A stretch of 64,000 bases of DNA from Sabulicella rubraurantiaca (GCF_017355885.1 NZ_JAFEUU010000001.1:496001-560000), one strand, 5' to 3'. Shown: positions 8,560 to 18,144, counted from the stretch's first letter. Notes: generated from the letters alone by a model not told the origin. Numbers and translations are program-made.

Positions 8560-9737
8560 AGGAGAAGCCCCTCGGCTAGGGCCGCGACCCGGCGCGCATT
8601 GCCTTCCCAGGTGAGATCGCGGGCAATCACCTCGCGTCGTGCCGCGCGGCCCAGGGAGTCGCGCAAGGCCGGATCGGCCGCGAGGCGTGCGAGCGCCTTC
8701 CAAAGCCCCTCCGGATCGGAAGGATCGAAGAGCAGCGCGTTGCGCCCGTGCTCCAGCACCTCCCGGATATTGGGCTGGTCGGGTGCGACGATGGCGCGGC
8801 CTGCGGCCATGTATTCGAAGACCTTCAGCGGCGAGCAGTAGGGCACGGCCGCAGGTTGCAGTGCCACGTCGAAGCCGGCCACCAGCGATGGAACCTCGTG
8901 GCGCTGCGCCAGGCCGGTGAAGCGCACACGCTCCGCGATGCCCAGTTCGCGCGCCAGCGCCTCCAGCCCGGGCCGCGCCGGCCCCTCGCCCACCACCGTC
9001 AGGGCCAGCGGCACCTCGCCGCGCCAATCCGCGATGCCACGTACAACCTTGTCCAGCCCGTGCCAGTCGCGCACGAAGCCGACGAAGCCAAGGACCACCT
9101 CCTGTCCCGGCACACGCGGCACGGGCTCCGGGAACTCCTCCAGGTGGATGCCGTTCGGGATGACGTGGATGCGGTCGCGCGGCACGCCCGCTGCCTCCAC
9201 GTGCTCCGCCAGCACGCCCGTGACCGGCAGAACGGCGTCGGCCGCGCGCCAGGCGCTGTTCTCGCTCCAGCGCGCCAATCCATTGAGGGCGAGGTTGCCG
9301 AACCGCGCGCGCTCCTCGGCAAGGGGGGCATTCACCTCCAGCAGGAACGGCAGGCGAAGGCGACGTGCCAGCCAAGCGCCAGCAAGGAAATGGAGGTTAT
9401 AGCGCTCGTAGATGACGTCGGGCCGGAACTCCCGCGCAGCGGCCAGAAGGCGCGCATGGGCAGGCAGGCTGTAGCCGAGCTCCGCCACCTCTGCGACGGC
9501 TGCGGGCAGGGCGCGGCGCAGGCCGGAGATCCAGCTGCTTTCGCCGCCCAGCTCCGCCCGGTCATAGGCGGCCGGGCCGACGACGCGCACCTCATGCCCT
9601 TCCTGCCGCAGCGCCTGCACCAGCGCGTCCAGATGCACCCCCTGCCCGTCCCGAGACTGGATGCGGTGGCTGTAGAGGATGCGAAGCTTGCGCGGCGCCG
9701 CATCCGCCGACGACGCGGCCTCCAGCGCCGCACTCAT
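8556..9737 (-). CDS. Glycosyltransferase family 4 (GT-B)
   Basis: 393 residues. N-terminal domain: LRILYSHRIQSRDGQGVHLDALV; YERYNLHFLAG in the middle. C-terminal donor domain: IPNGIHLEEF, LGFVGFVRDWHGLD, VVGEGPARPG and the EX7E region in PLKVFEYMAAGRAIVAPD. The start overlaps the stop of the acetyltransferase-like gene (ATGA at 9734-9737) and the end overlaps the next glycosyltransferase, so the three are co-translated. It acts at the cytoplasmic face on a lipid-linked acceptor; donor and acceptor sugars cannot be told from the sequence. Confidence 0.88.
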   Translation of the reverse strand: MSAALEAASSADAAPRKLRILYSHRIQSRDGQGVHLDALVQALRQEGHEVRVVGPAAYDRAELGGESSWISGLRRALPAAVAEVAELGYSLPAHARLLAAAREFRPDVIYERYNLHFLAGAWLARRLRLPFLLEVNAPLAEERARFGNLALNGLARWSENSAWRAADAVLPVTGVLAEHVEAAGVPRDRIHVIPNGIHLEEFPEPVPRVPGQEVVLGFVGFVRDWHGLDKVVRGIADWRGEVPLALTVVGEGPARPGLEALARELGIAERVRFTGLAQRHEVPSLVAGFDVALQPAAVPYCSPLKVFEYMAAGRAIVAPDQPNIREVLEHGRNALLFDPSDPEGLWKALARLAADPALRDSLGRAARREVIARDLTWEGNARRVAALAEGLLL

Positions 9738-10804
9738 GCGAAGGACCGGCGGAGCCGGGACGCCGTGGCACGCGCCAGGGCCAGCAGACCCGCCGGATGG
9801 CGCGCGGAGGCGAGCACCGCACCTTCACGCTGGCGCCGCGTTCCGACCCACAATTGCTTGTAGGCGTCGTCGCCCCGCCCGAAATCTACCTCCCGCACCC
9901 CATCCTCCGTCAGCAGATGCTCCATCATCCGCGCCGTCAGCACCGTGCCGGGCGAGTGCTCGCGCGCCGCCTCGGCATGATGGAGCTTGGGCAAGGTGGC
10001 GCGCCGCCGCCCGCCCGGCGCGTCCAGGAGCCAGTATTGTGCCGCAATGGGCCATCCATCCGCACTGCGCCGCAAAATGCCGAGGCGCAAGGCGCCAAGA
10101 GGCGCCGCAGCGCGCATCAGCGCCGCATCAAGCCCGGGCGCCGGTTCGGCCGGCTTCCAGGAAACGGCGCGCACCGCCTCAAAGGCCGCGATCCCAGCCT
10201 CAAGCGAAGGTCCTGGCCGATCCACGAACTCAAAGACAACGCGTGATGTCGACTTGCGGCGAATCGTTGTGCGCAAGTTCCCGGGGCGCGTCTCAAGCCA
10301 CGCATCCCAGGTGATGCCGGGTGGGAGGACGTCATGCCAATTGCCGAAGTGGCGGTAGGGCAGCACGAGGAGCCCCCCTTCCCGCGCCCCTTGCAGCAAT
10401 GACGCCGTGCCCGGCTCCTTCGGGTCCAGGGCATCCAGGCGCAGCGGCGCCGACCAGCGGCGGGCGCCGGCGAGGTCGAGACCAGCCTCCCGTGCCGCAC
10501 CGGGGCCAAGCGGGCGCCAGTCGAGCGTGTAGGGCGTGGAGAGCGATGACAATCCGCCCGCTCCGCGCATCAGCGGCAGCAAAATGCCAGCCGCCTCATC
10601 CACGGCCAGGACGAGCTTCGTGCCAAGCGGGCGCGCATGGGCTAGCAGCGTGTCGAACCACAGCCGCGAGGCGAAGATATCCTCCTCGTCGAGAAAGGCA
10701 TCGCACCAGCAGGGCAGGAAGGGCGATTCCACCTCGACGACGCGCAGCTTTCGCGTGCTGGACGGGGCGGGCGCAGGTAATGGCGCGGCCAGGACGCTGC
10801 TCAC
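9734..10804 (-). CDS. GNAT/FemAB-like acyltransferase (BioF2/CelD type)
   Basis: 356 residues. The C-terminal half has the double-GNAT pattern seen in the CelD/BioF2-like proteins of polysaccharide clusters: LRTTIRRKSTSR, LGILRRSADGWPIAAQYWLL, LPKLHHAEAAREHSPGTVL and VREVDFGRGDDAYKQLW. Such proteins are thought to acylate or aminoacylate sugars of a surface polymer, but none of the residues shown defines a donor. The ATG at 10804 overlaps the preceding YdcF-type gene. A second, clearly FemAB-type protein sits at 37908-38951 in the same locus, so the polymer may carry two such modifications. Confidence 0.75.
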   Translation of the reverse strand: MSSVLAAPLPAPAPSSTRKLRVVEVESPFLPCWCDAFLDEEDIFASRLWFDTLLAHARPLGTKLVLAVDEAAGILLPLMRGAGGLSSLSTPYTLDWRPLGPGAAREAGLDLAGARRWSAPLRLDALDPKEPGTASLLQGAREGGLLVLPYRHFGNWHDVLPPGITWDAWLETRPGNLRTTIRRKSTSRVVFEFVDRPGPSLEAGIAAFEAVRAVSWKPAEPAPGLDAALMRAAAPLGALRLGILRRSADGWPIAAQYWLLDAPGGRRRATLPKLHHAEAAREHSPGTVLTARMMEHLLTEDGVREVDFGRGDDAYKQLWVGTRRQREGAVLASARHPAGLLALARATASRLRRSFA

Positions 10805-11535
10805 GATGCGCCTCCGTCACGGACAGCATAGACGGCACGCCCGAGCATCTCGCGCAGGGCATACCAGGAATCCAGAAGGTGGTCCGGGCGCGGAACCCAG
10901 TCCCCGGCTGTTGTGCCGTCGGCTGGAAGTTGCCGCCGCACCGGGGCGGGGTGCGTCTGCATTCCGGCGCGCACGAAGGAATCGCGTGCGCGCGGCATGT
11001 GCCAGCCATGGGTGACAAGAAGCACGGTATCCAAACCCTCCCGCTTCAGCAACGCTGCGCTGGCCCTTGCGTTGCTCGCCGTGTCTCCGGCTTCGTGCTC
11101 CTCCCAACGAACCGGGATCCCAAAGTCGCGGCCCAGACTCCGCGCCATCAGCGTGGCGATGGGAGGGGTGTTGGGCGAAACGACTCCCCCGGTGACCAGA
11201 ACCGGCAATTCCGTCGCCCTGTGCAGCCCCGCGCCGGCCCGCAGCCTTTCCAGCGTCAGCGTACCCACCTCGGGCCCCTCCACCCCACGCGCAGCCTCGG
11301 CGCCCAGCACCACGATGGCGCCGGGCGGCGTCTCCGGCACGGGTCTCTTGTCGCGCGACGCGACGACCAGCAGCCAAGTGGAGGTGAAGGGCATCGCGAG
11401 GATCAGCACCGCCCCTGCGCAGGCGGCGGCAGCGATGCGAGCACCCCGGCGGCCCCACAAGGCAAGCAGGGCAGCCAAGAGCACAAACCCCAGCGGCGGC
11501 AGGACCAGCGCGGTAAGCGCGGCCTGGAGCGACAC
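10801..11535 (-). CDS. YdcF/SanA-like membrane protein (DUF218)
   Basis: 244 residues from a GTG at 11535 (VSLQAALTALVLPP), one base after the TAA of the upstream gene. Two N-terminal membrane helices (about residues 5-25 and 33-55) are followed by a DUF218 domain: GAIVVLGAEA, the VLVTGG strand, DTASNARASAAL and THGWHMPRA. Members of this family (YdcF, SanA, ElyC) are linked to envelope polysaccharide and peptidoglycan homeostasis; the biochemical activity is unsettled. Its place between glycosyltransferase-type genes fits a role in polymer assembly or control. Confidence 0.8.
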   Translation of the reverse strand: MSLQAALTALVLPPLGFVLLAALLALWGRRGARIAAAACAGAVLILAMPFTSTWLLVVASRDKRPVPETPPGAIVVLGAEAARGVEGPEVGTLTLERLRAGAGLHRATELPVLVTGGVVSPNTPPIATLMARSLGRDFGIPVRWEEHEAGDTASNARASAALLKREGLDTVLLVTHGWHMPRARDSFVRAGMQTHPAPVRRQLPADGTTAGDWVPRPDHLLDSWYALREMLGRAVYAVRDGGAS

Positions 11536-11536
11536 G

Positions 11537-13729
11537 TTACTCGGCCGCCAGGGCCGGCTCGGGGCGCATTGCGGCACCTTGGCGGATCTCGCGCCACCTC
11601 GCGGGACGCCCGCCGATCTCCTCACGGAAGAAGGCATAGAAGGCGTCCAGCCAACGCAGCAGGCGCGTCACATCCTCCTCCGTGCGCGCATAGGGCGTGT
11701 TGCCCGGCGCCAGCGACGGCGAGTGGTAGGTCAGCACAAAGACACGATGACCGCGCGTGCGCATCGCACGGACGAGACGCTTGGCCTCATCAAGGGTGAT
11801 GCCCTCGGGGGAAAGGCGGATGCGCTCCATCAGGCCGAAGCGAGCCGCCATCCCGGCCAGGATCTCCGAGCGCGAGCGGTAGAGACGGCGCGCCAGCTCT
11901 GGATGCGCGGCGCTTCCGACCAGTGCGGCGGAGACCGGCAGGCCAAGCAGCGTCCGCTCACGGTCCAGCCAGCGTGGGCGGGCGTCCAAAGCCCAATGCG
12001 AGCCTTCGGCCAGCCCCTCGGCTGGCCAGCAGGGCGTCAGGCTGCTGTCGCACTCATAGCCAAGCTGCTTGATGATGTCCGCCGTGCGGGAGCCGGGTCC
12101 GAAGCGCCCGGTGCGCCAGATGCGCGGATGGATCCCGAACGCATCCTGCAACGCGCCGGTCAGGCGCTTCGCCTTCTCGATCTGCAGCGCCAGGGGCAGG
12201 TTGCCGGTATAGCTGTTACGCTCGCTCAGTTCCTCATCGAAGGGCGGGGTAACCCAGGGGTGAAGCTGGGCGCCGAGTTCGGCATGCCCGCCCTGCAGAA
12301 GCTCGCGCAGCGGCGCGGCGCCTTCATCCTGCGTGGCGACGGGGTAGTCGGTCAGGTAGACCGGGATGACGCCATGCTTCTCGAAGACCCGGTGCGCGAG
12401 GTGCTGGCGGCCCATGGAAGACACATCCATGGCATCGCGCCGGAATGGCCCCGTCCAGTCGAACGCCTCCTCCGCATCCACGGTCGTGATCAGGAGAGGC
12501 GGCCCGTCGCTGCCCACATCGAGTGGTGCGTGGAAGCTTGGATCGGTGACGGAGGCAGTCGCGGGCAGGCTCGGCATTGGCTCGCCTTCTTCGATGCGGT
12601 GGGACAAACCGTAGGCTTCAAGATACCGTGCGGCAATCGAATCCATCCCGAAACGGGTTCGCGCCAGGACGCGGCCCGTGTCGCCCAGCCGTCGGCGTAG
12701 CGTCGGATCCTCGACGAGGCGCTGGGCGAGAGGCATGTATTCGGCATCCTCTTCGAACAGGAAGCCGGTTTCTCCTGGGAGGATGAAATCCTCGTTCACC
12801 CCTGGCAGGCGCCGCGCCACAACTGGCAGGCCATGCGCCATGGCCTCCGGGACGGCCGTGCCGAACCCCTCGCGGCGTGATGCGAAGACGAACATGTCAG
12901 CGCACCCGAACCAGGGATGCGGATCACGCTGCTCGCCGACCAGGCGCACTCGATCCGCCACGCCCAGCGCAGCGGCACGGGAACGCAAGGCAGCGACATA
13001 CTCCGGTTCCAGCTCCGGTCCGACGAGGATGAGGTGTGCCTTTGGCCCAAGAGCAGGCATCGCCTCCACCAATGTCGCCTGGTCCTTGCGGGCGCAGATC
13101 CCGCCCACGGAAATCAGCGCGACGTCCTCCTCGCCCAGCCCGAGCTCGGCGCGCATTCGTTCGCGCTCCTCCGGGTCAGGATCCCTTGTGGTGATGCCGC
13201 AGGGGATCAGATGGCACCGCTCTGGCGTGGCACCGGCCCCGAGCGTTTCTGCCTGGAGCTTGGGAGAGATGGAGACGAAGCCGTCGAACAGGCGGAAGCC
13301 CTGCCGCGCGAAGGGGCGAGACACAGCACGGTAGCCGCGCAGCAGCGCCGGGAGGCTGTCATCCAGCGTGGCAGAGAGGAGGAGGCGCCGCCCCGCGAGG
13401 CGCGTCAGCAGGGGCGACACGAACCAGCGATCGGCGTGGGTGCGGAAATGCACCACGTCGAAGCGCGGCAGATGACGCATGAACCAGGCGCCCAAGGCCG
13501 CCTCCCGCTGAACATGCCCAGTCGGGCCGTCGCAAAGATAATGCACCGCGGAAAGGCCCGGCCCTACTTCTATTTCCTCGGCAGGGCGGGGTGTGTGGGT
13601 AACCAGGAGCTCATGCTCCACGCCGGGCGCGATCTCGCGCATTACGGCGGAGCAGCGCTCCAGAAAGACCCCTTCCCCCGTGAAATCCGGACGGAAGAGC
13701 TTGAGGACATGGAGGACCCGATTCGTCAT
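11537..13729 (-). CDS. Glycosyltransferase family 4 fused to a polysaccharide deacetylase-like domain
   Basis: 730 residues in one uninterrupted frame. Residues ~1-385 are a GT4 enzyme: LHVLKLFRPDFTGEGVFLERC, ISVGGICARKDQATLVEA, ILVGPELEPEY and FGTAVPEAMAHGLPVVA. After a linker of ~25 residues, ~409-725 is a NodB-superfamily domain of the WalW kind: metal-site start TTVDAEEAFDW, LGAQLHPWVTPP, IWRTGRFGPG and the LTYHSPSL strand near the end. A single chain could add an N-acetylated sugar and deacetylate a carbohydrate, but the deacetylase half has no export signal, so how it would meet a periplasmic substrate is unclear. The ATG overlaps the methyltransferase stop (ATGA). Confidence 0.85.
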   Translation of the reverse strand: MTNRVLHVLKLFRPDFTGEGVFLERCSAVMREIAPGVEHELLVTHTPRPAEEIEVGPGLSAVHYLCDGPTGHVQREAALGAWFMRHLPRFDVVHFRTHADRWFVSPLLTRLAGRRLLLSATLDDSLPALLRGYRAVSRPFARQGFRLFDGFVSISPKLQAETLGAGATPERCHLIPCGITTRDPDPEERERMRAELGLGEEDVALISVGGICARKDQATLVEAMPALGPKAHLILVGPELEPEYVAALRSRAAALGVADRVRLVGEQRDPHPWFGCADMFVFASRREGFGTAVPEAMAHGLPVVARRLPGVNEDFILPGETGFLFEEDAEYMPLAQRLVEDPTLRRRLGDTGRVLARTRFGMDSIAARYLEAYGLSHRIEEGEPMPSLPATASVTDPSFHAPLDVGSDGPPLLITTVDAEEAFDWTGPFRRDAMDVSSMGRQHLAHRVFEKHGVIPVYLTDYPVATQDEGAAPLRELLQGGHAELGAQLHPWVTPPFDEELSERNSYTGNLPLALQIEKAKRLTGALQDAFGIHPRIWRTGRFGPGSRTADIIKQLGYECDSSLTPCWPAEGLAEGSHWALDARPRWLDRERTLLGLPVSAALVGSAAHPELARRLYRSRSEILAGMAARFGLMERIRLSPEGITLDEAKRLVRAMRTRGHRVFVLTYHSPSLAPGNTPYARTEEDVTRLLRWLDAFYAFFREEIGGRPARWREIRQGAAMRPEPALAAE

Positions 13730-14727
13730 GGTGCAATTGCCGGAGTGGGAAGCTGCATGGGACCACGCCCAAAGCCGTCGCGGTAGCTCTGAACGAGCTC
13801 ACGGTCACTGATCGGCGCGCCGTCGCGCTTACGACCGAAGAACCAGCACCCCGCCGCGGCATCGCCCCGGTCTGGCAGGAAGCGGTCGAGCTTGCGGAGG
13901 GTTGCCGAGACGAGCAAGCCAAAGGCCCGCCCGAGCCGTCGCAGTAGGCGCGATTGGGCGCTGCCGATCGTGGCCATGAGCACGAGCCCAAGGCTGCTGC
14001 CGACACCGAGGGCGGGACCCGCAGCCACCTCGTCATAGGCGCGGAACAGGCGGCGGTGCCCGATGGGCGTGAAGCGTGTGAAGTCATAGGCGCCCATATG
14101 CACGGGCTGGAGAAAAGGCGTGACCGCATAGACGTGGCCATCCTTCGCAAGCACCCGCGTCATCTCGGCCACCACGCGCTGCGGGTCCGCCACGTGTTCC
14201 AGCACGGCCACGGCGACGACGAGGTCGAACCGCCCGTCCGGAAAAGGCAGCGAGTGCGCGTCCGCGATGGCATGCACACCGTCGGCAAAAGCCACATCCG
14301 TGTTCAGGACCTCCGCGATATCCTCGCCAAGGCGCAACCCACCCGAGCCGATGACCAGCACGCGAGGGCGCTCGTGCAGCGCAGCAACATAGGCGATCGC
14401 CTCCTCGGCACTGGGGTAGTGCAGCGAGCTGCTCACGTCGGCGACGCGGCGGGCCACCCGCCGGACGCGGCGGCGGATCCCGATCGTGCGGTCATCCGCG
14501 CGGCCGTAGCTGGCGCCACGAAACGCGTCCGGGCTGCTGTAGTCGGCTATCGCGAATACCGAACGTTCGTCGTCGATGAGAACGGGGACGCCATTCACGA
14601 CCGGATATGCGCTGCCGCACTTGGTGCAGCGCAGGGTGCCCGTTCCTGTGAGCACTTCGCCGTCACGAGGGCAGGTCAGGGGCACGCCCCTCAGCGTAGC
14701 CGGTTCTAGCTTCATCGCGGTGTTCAT
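13726..14727 (-). CDS. SAM-dependent methyltransferase with N-terminal zinc-ribbon-like segment
   Basis: 333 residues from the ATG at 14727, which overlaps the flippase stop. Residues ~15-45 hold CPRDG and CTKCGSAYP, a Trm112-like zinc ribbon that often precedes class I methyltransferases. The Rossmann part shows VLVIGSGGLRLGED, ADAHSLPFPDGRFDLVVAVAVLEHV (motifs II-III of the Methyltransf_11 type) and VYAVTPFLQPVHMG. A membrane-proximal hydrophobic stretch lies near residue 250. It probably methylates a sugar or acts on the lipid-linked intermediate; no substrate can be named. Confidence 0.8.
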   Translation of the reverse strand: MNTAMKLEPATLRGVPLTCPRDGEVLTGTGTLRCTKCGSAYPVVNGVPVLIDDERSVFAIADYSSPDAFRGASYGRADDRTIGIRRRVRRVARRVADVSSSLHYPSAEEAIAYVAALHERPRVLVIGSGGLRLGEDIAEVLNTDVAFADGVHAIADAHSLPFPDGRFDLVVAVAVLEHVADPQRVVAEMTRVLAKDGHVYAVTPFLQPVHMGAYDFTRFTPIGHRRLFRAYDEVAAGPALGVGSSLGLVLMATIGSAQSRLLRRLGRAFGLLVSATLRKLDRFLPDRGDAAAGCWFFGRKRDGAPISDRELVQSYRDGFGRGPMQLPTPAIAP

Positions 14728-16229
14728 GCCGTCACGAAACGGTTGCGCAGCCGTTGCAGGCCACTGGTGAACAGTGAAAGGAGTCGCTGCTCGGCCCCTG
14801 GCGGGCGGCCCTGAATCCACCACAGCAGGAGCTGTGTCGTGACGTGCACCACCGCACCCGGCGCGACCAGCATCACAGTGCGCATCAGCGCGCCCACCAC
14901 GTCAGGCGATGTCGCTGGAAGAGCATCGCGCAGCAGCGTTACCGCCACGTACATCACCAGTGCCGCGATGGATGGACGCCATGCCTGCTCGCCGACTGCA
15001 ACCAAATTATGACCCAGCAGACGTCCCGCCTGCCAGTGCCAGACCAGCGCATTCATGATTGCGGTGGCGACCATCATCAAGAGGAGGCCGACCGCACCGC
15101 TATAGACCGCACCCAGAATGATGATGGGCAAGCGAAGCAGGGACATCGTGACATAGGTCGCAACCAGCCGCCCCATCTCATCCAGCACGGTAAAGACGCC
15201 GTGGGTGAAGTGCGCCTTGCTGTCGGCGAAGGCAAAGAGCGCGCAGAGCGCAATCAGCGGTGCGGTGCCAACCCAGTTCGGCCCCAGCGCGACCACCTGG
15301 ATCTCCGGCGCCAAGATGGCGATTCCGACGGTCAGAGGCAGCAACAAACTGAACAAGAGGCCGAAACCGTCGAGGAACTGGCGCCGCAGGCGATCCCGGT
15401 CATGCGCGACCTTGGCGTAGCCGGAATAGATAGGCTGGCGAACCGGCACGGCCAACTCCGTCACGGGGGTCGCGGCAATCTGGTACGAGACGTTGTAGGC
15501 ACCCACGGCGGGCAGCCCGACCAGCCGCCCCAGAACCAGGGTCGGTGCGTGCAGGTCCACGATCAGGCATGCATTGCATGCCAAGGTCCATTTCGAGAAG
15601 GACAGAAATTCGCGCCAGGACGCAAGGGAAAGCCGTGGCCGGTAGGGAGCGATGATGTATCCGGTGGGGATCGTGATCGCCTTCGCGAGGAGGTTGCCGA
15701 GAACCAAGCACCAGTAGGACCCGGTGGCGAAGGCAATGACGATCGTCAGCAGGAAGGCCGCGAACTTCGTCAGCACCTGCAAGCGCACCAGGAGGTCAAA
15801 GCGGAACTCACGCTGCAGCCGAAACAGCCCAGGGCTTTGCAGGCTCTCCAACGCGACCGCGAGGCCGATTGTCATCAACAGCGGCGCGATGCGTTCGTCA
15901 CCGAGAAGCTCCGCCTGCCAGTGGGCGGAGAGCGCAACAAGGCCGCCGAGCAATCCGCTGCGGATCAGGTTCATGGTCCAGGCAGTGTCATAGTCGGACC
16001 GTGTCACGTCCTTCTTGCGGACGATCACGAGCCCATAGGCCGTCATGGTCAGCAAGTCCGCCACGACGAAGGCAGCGGAGGCCAGTGCCACGAGGCCGAA
16101 ATCGGCAGGCATCAACAGTCGTGCCAGGATGAGCGTTGAAACGATGCTGATGCAGCGCACGGCGAACCGCCCTGCGATCATTACCGCAGCGCTGAGTGCA
16201 ATCTTCCGTCCGAGGGGTTCCGCGCTCAT
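14724..16229 (-). CDS. Wzx-type polysaccharide flippase (oligosaccharide/lipid flippase family)
   Basis: 501 residues from the ATG at 16229, overlapping the amidotransferase stop (ATGA). The chain is largely hydrophobic with about 12-14 membrane segments and the MATE/MOP-like N-terminus GRKIALSAAVMIAGRFAVRC, ILARLLMPADFGLVALA and later FSKWTLACNACLIVDLHAPTL. This is the lipopolysaccharide/oligosaccharide flippase family that turns the undecaprenyl-linked repeat unit across the inner membrane. Its presence, with a separate ligase/polymerase-like protein and Wzc/Wza-type export genes, indicates a Wzx/Wzy-dependent polymer. Confidence 0.88.
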   Translation of the reverse strand: MSAEPLGRKIALSAAVMIAGRFAVRCISIVSTLILARLLMPADFGLVALASAAFVVADLLTMTAYGLVIVRKKDVTRSDYDTAWTMNLIRSGLLGGLVALSAHWQAELLGDERIAPLLMTIGLAVALESLQSPGLFRLQREFRFDLLVRLQVLTKFAAFLLTIVIAFATGSYWCLVLGNLLAKAITIPTGYIIAPYRPRLSLASWREFLSFSKWTLACNACLIVDLHAPTLVLGRLVGLPAVGAYNVSYQIAATPVTELAVPVRQPIYSGYAKVAHDRDRLRRQFLDGFGLLFSLLLPLTVGIAILAPEIQVVALGPNWVGTAPLIALCALFAFADSKAHFTHGVFTVLDEMGRLVATYVTMSLLRLPIIILGAVYSGAVGLLLMMVATAIMNALVWHWQAGRLLGHNLVAVGEQAWRPSIAALVMYVAVTLLRDALPATSPDVVGALMRTVMLVAPGAVVHVTTQLLLWWIQGRPPGAEQRLLSLFTSGLQRLRNRFVTA

Positions 16230-18133
16230 GCCGCCGCACGCTCCTGTGCCTGCGCGAGGCCCGCCTCGCGGGCAAGCCATGCCTCAAGCACCAAGATCTG
16301 CCAGATCGGCTGCGAGTGATCTGCCGCGCCAGCCTCGTGCTCCGCAACGAGGCGCTGTGCCTCGCCAAGGTCGAGGAGGCCACTGTCGCCCAGCGCGCCA
16401 CGTCGCAGGCGCGACCCGATCTCGCCGGCGCGCCGCCTGAACTGCCCCGCGATCTCGGCGGCAAAGCCCTGCTTGCGGGCCCAGAGCAGATCATGTGGAA
16501 GATCGGCTGCCATAGCGCGGCGCAGCACATGCTTGCCGAAGCGACCGCGCAGCTTTTCGCTCGCCGGAAGGGAGAGGCCCCACTCGACAAGGCGGTGGTC
16601 CAGGAAGGGGGCGCGCAGCTCCAGCGAATGCGCCATGGAGGCGCGGTCGGTCTTCACCAGGATGTCCCCGGGAAGATAGGTGAGGATGTCCGTGCGCTGC
16701 GCCGCAAGCAGCGGGTCATCTGGATCGGCTTCTGCCATTGCCTCGACGAAGCGCTGGGACGGATCGTGCCCGTCCAGGGCCGTCCGCATCCGGGGCGAGA
16801 GCAGAGCCCGCCGCCTTGCGTCGCGCAGCTTGGAGACGCTGCCGTAATAGCCAAGCGCGCTATCCAGGCTCAATTCGGTCAAGGTGGACTTGGCCCGCAG
16901 CCAGCGGGGTGCTCCCGCGAGAGTCGGATACCAGGCGGCAAGCCGTCCAATCACCGTCCGGCGCATCCCTGGTGGAATGTTGGCACGCACGGCCTCCACC
17001 AGCGAATGGAAGCGGTAGCGCCGGTAGCCCCCAAGTACCTCGTCGCCCCCGTCCCCGGACAGGGCGCCCTTCACGTGGTGGCGCGCAAGGCGGCAAACGG
17101 CGAGGGTCGGGACGGCTGAATGGTCGCCGAAAGGCTCGCCATAGACTTCGGCGACGCGCGAGGCCGCGGCGAGGTAGTCCTGCTCACCCTCTTCGGCCTG
17201 GTGGGTGGTGCCGAAGCGCCCGGCAAGCGCGGCCGCCGCCGGGCGCTCGTCGCCGGGTCCCGGGAAGCCGATGGTAAAGGTGGATAGCCCGACTTCCCGT
17301 GACGCCAAGGCGACGACGGAGGCTGAGTCCACGCCCCCTGACAGGAAGGCGCCAATCGGGACATCGGCCATCAGCTGCAGGTGCACTGCATCCGTCAGCC
17401 GTGCTCGAAGCTCGGCCGCAGCGTCGGCCGCGCCAGCGACGGCGTAGGCTGGTGGACGCCAATAGGGTCGCGGCTCAGGGAGCGTCGTCTCACCCCGCCG
17501 AAGGAGAACGAAATGCGCGGCTGGGAGGCGGCGGATCGCAGCGTAGGCTGTGGCAGGGTCTGGGATGTAGCCGAGCGCCAGGAAATCCTCGATCGCCACC
17601 GGATCCTTGCGGCGATCCACACCGGGAAGCGTCAAAAGCGCGGCGATCTCGGACGCAAAGGCAATGGTTCCATCCGGTAGAGCCGTCCAATGCAGCGGCT
17701 TCTCGCCCAGCCGGTCACGGGCGAGCAACATTTCCCCACGCGTCCGGTCCCACAGCGCAAAAGCATACATGCCTTGCAATCGGTCGAGCAGTCCAACGCC
17801 CCACTCGCGCCAGCCGGTCAGAAGGATTTCGGTGTCGGAGCGCGTACGGTGGTGATGGCCAGCGGCCTCCAAGGCCTCGCGCAACGCAACGTGATTATAG
17901 ATCTCGCCGTTGAACGTAACGACAACCGCACCATCCGCGGTTGTCATGGGCTGTGCCCCGCCCTCGAGGTCCACGAAGGACAGTCGCCGATGGCCGAAAC
18001 CAAGATGCGGCTCGACATGGAAACCATCACCATCCGGCCCCCGGTGCGCGAGGGCCGCCGCCATCCGCCGCAAAGACACAACCTCAGGCGTGGCTGCGCT
18101 GAACGGCTGGAAGAGGCCGAGAATGCCACACAT
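16226..18133 (-). CDS. XrtA/PEP-CTERM-type amidotransferase (asparagine synthase family)
   Basis: 635 residues starting MCGILGLF, so Cys2 becomes the glutamine-hydrolysing nucleophile. The start is preceded by AAGGGG eight bases upstream. The class II glutaminase part (to ~210) has AHRGPDGDG, FNGEIYNH and RSDTE; the synthetase part has the ATP loop FLSGGVDSASV and LSGDGGDEVLGGYRRYR. Length and style fit the amidotransferase that regularly accompanies exosortase A/EPS loci rather than housekeeping AsnB; it may amidate a uronic acid or similar residue of the polymer. It heads an eight-gene minus-strand operon whose members mostly overlap by 4 bases. A palindrome lies just upstream of the start. 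Confidence 0.88.
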   Translation of the reverse strand: MCGILGLFQPFSAATPEVVSLRRMAAALAHRGPDGDGFHVEPHLGFGHRRLSFVDLEGGAQPMTTADGAVVVTFNGEIYNHVALREALEAAGHHHRTRSDTEILLTGWREWGVGLLDRLQGMYAFALWDRTRGEMLLARDRLGEKPLHWTALPDGTIAFASEIAALLTLPGVDRRKDPVAIEDFLALGYIPDPATAYAAIRRLPAAHFVLLRRGETTLPEPRPYWRPPAYAVAGAADAAAELRARLTDAVHLQLMADVPIGAFLSGGVDSASVVALASREVGLSTFTIGFPGPGDERPAAAALAGRFGTTHQAEEGEQDYLAAASRVAEVYGEPFGDHSAVPTLAVCRLARHHVKGALSGDGGDEVLGGYRRYRFHSLVEAVRANIPPGMRRTVIGRLAAWYPTLAGAPRWLRAKSTLTELSLDSALGYYGSVSKLRDARRRALLSPRMRTALDGHDPSQRFVEAMAEADPDDPLLAAQRTDILTYLPGDILVKTDRASMAHSLELRAPFLDHRLVEWGLSLPASEKLRGRFGKHVLRRAMAADLPHDLLWARKQGFAAEIAGQFRRRAGEIGSRLRRGALGDSGLLDLGEAQRLVAEHEAGAADHSQPIWQILVLEAWLAREAGLAQAQERAAA

Positions 18134-18144
18134 CAGGCGACCCC

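Noticed and set aside
14844..16139. 431-codon plus-strand frame opposite the flippase gene
   Set aside because: Its composition (Gln/His/Arg-rich, no hydrophobic core) is that of an antisense shadow; the minus strand encodes an evident membrane flippase.
14724..16229. Multi-helix membrane protein considered as the missing exosortase
   Set aside because: It has the start and helix pattern of a Wzx flippase and lacks the Cys/Arg/His arrangement expected of exosortases. The ligase at 21858-23162 was rejected for the same reason.
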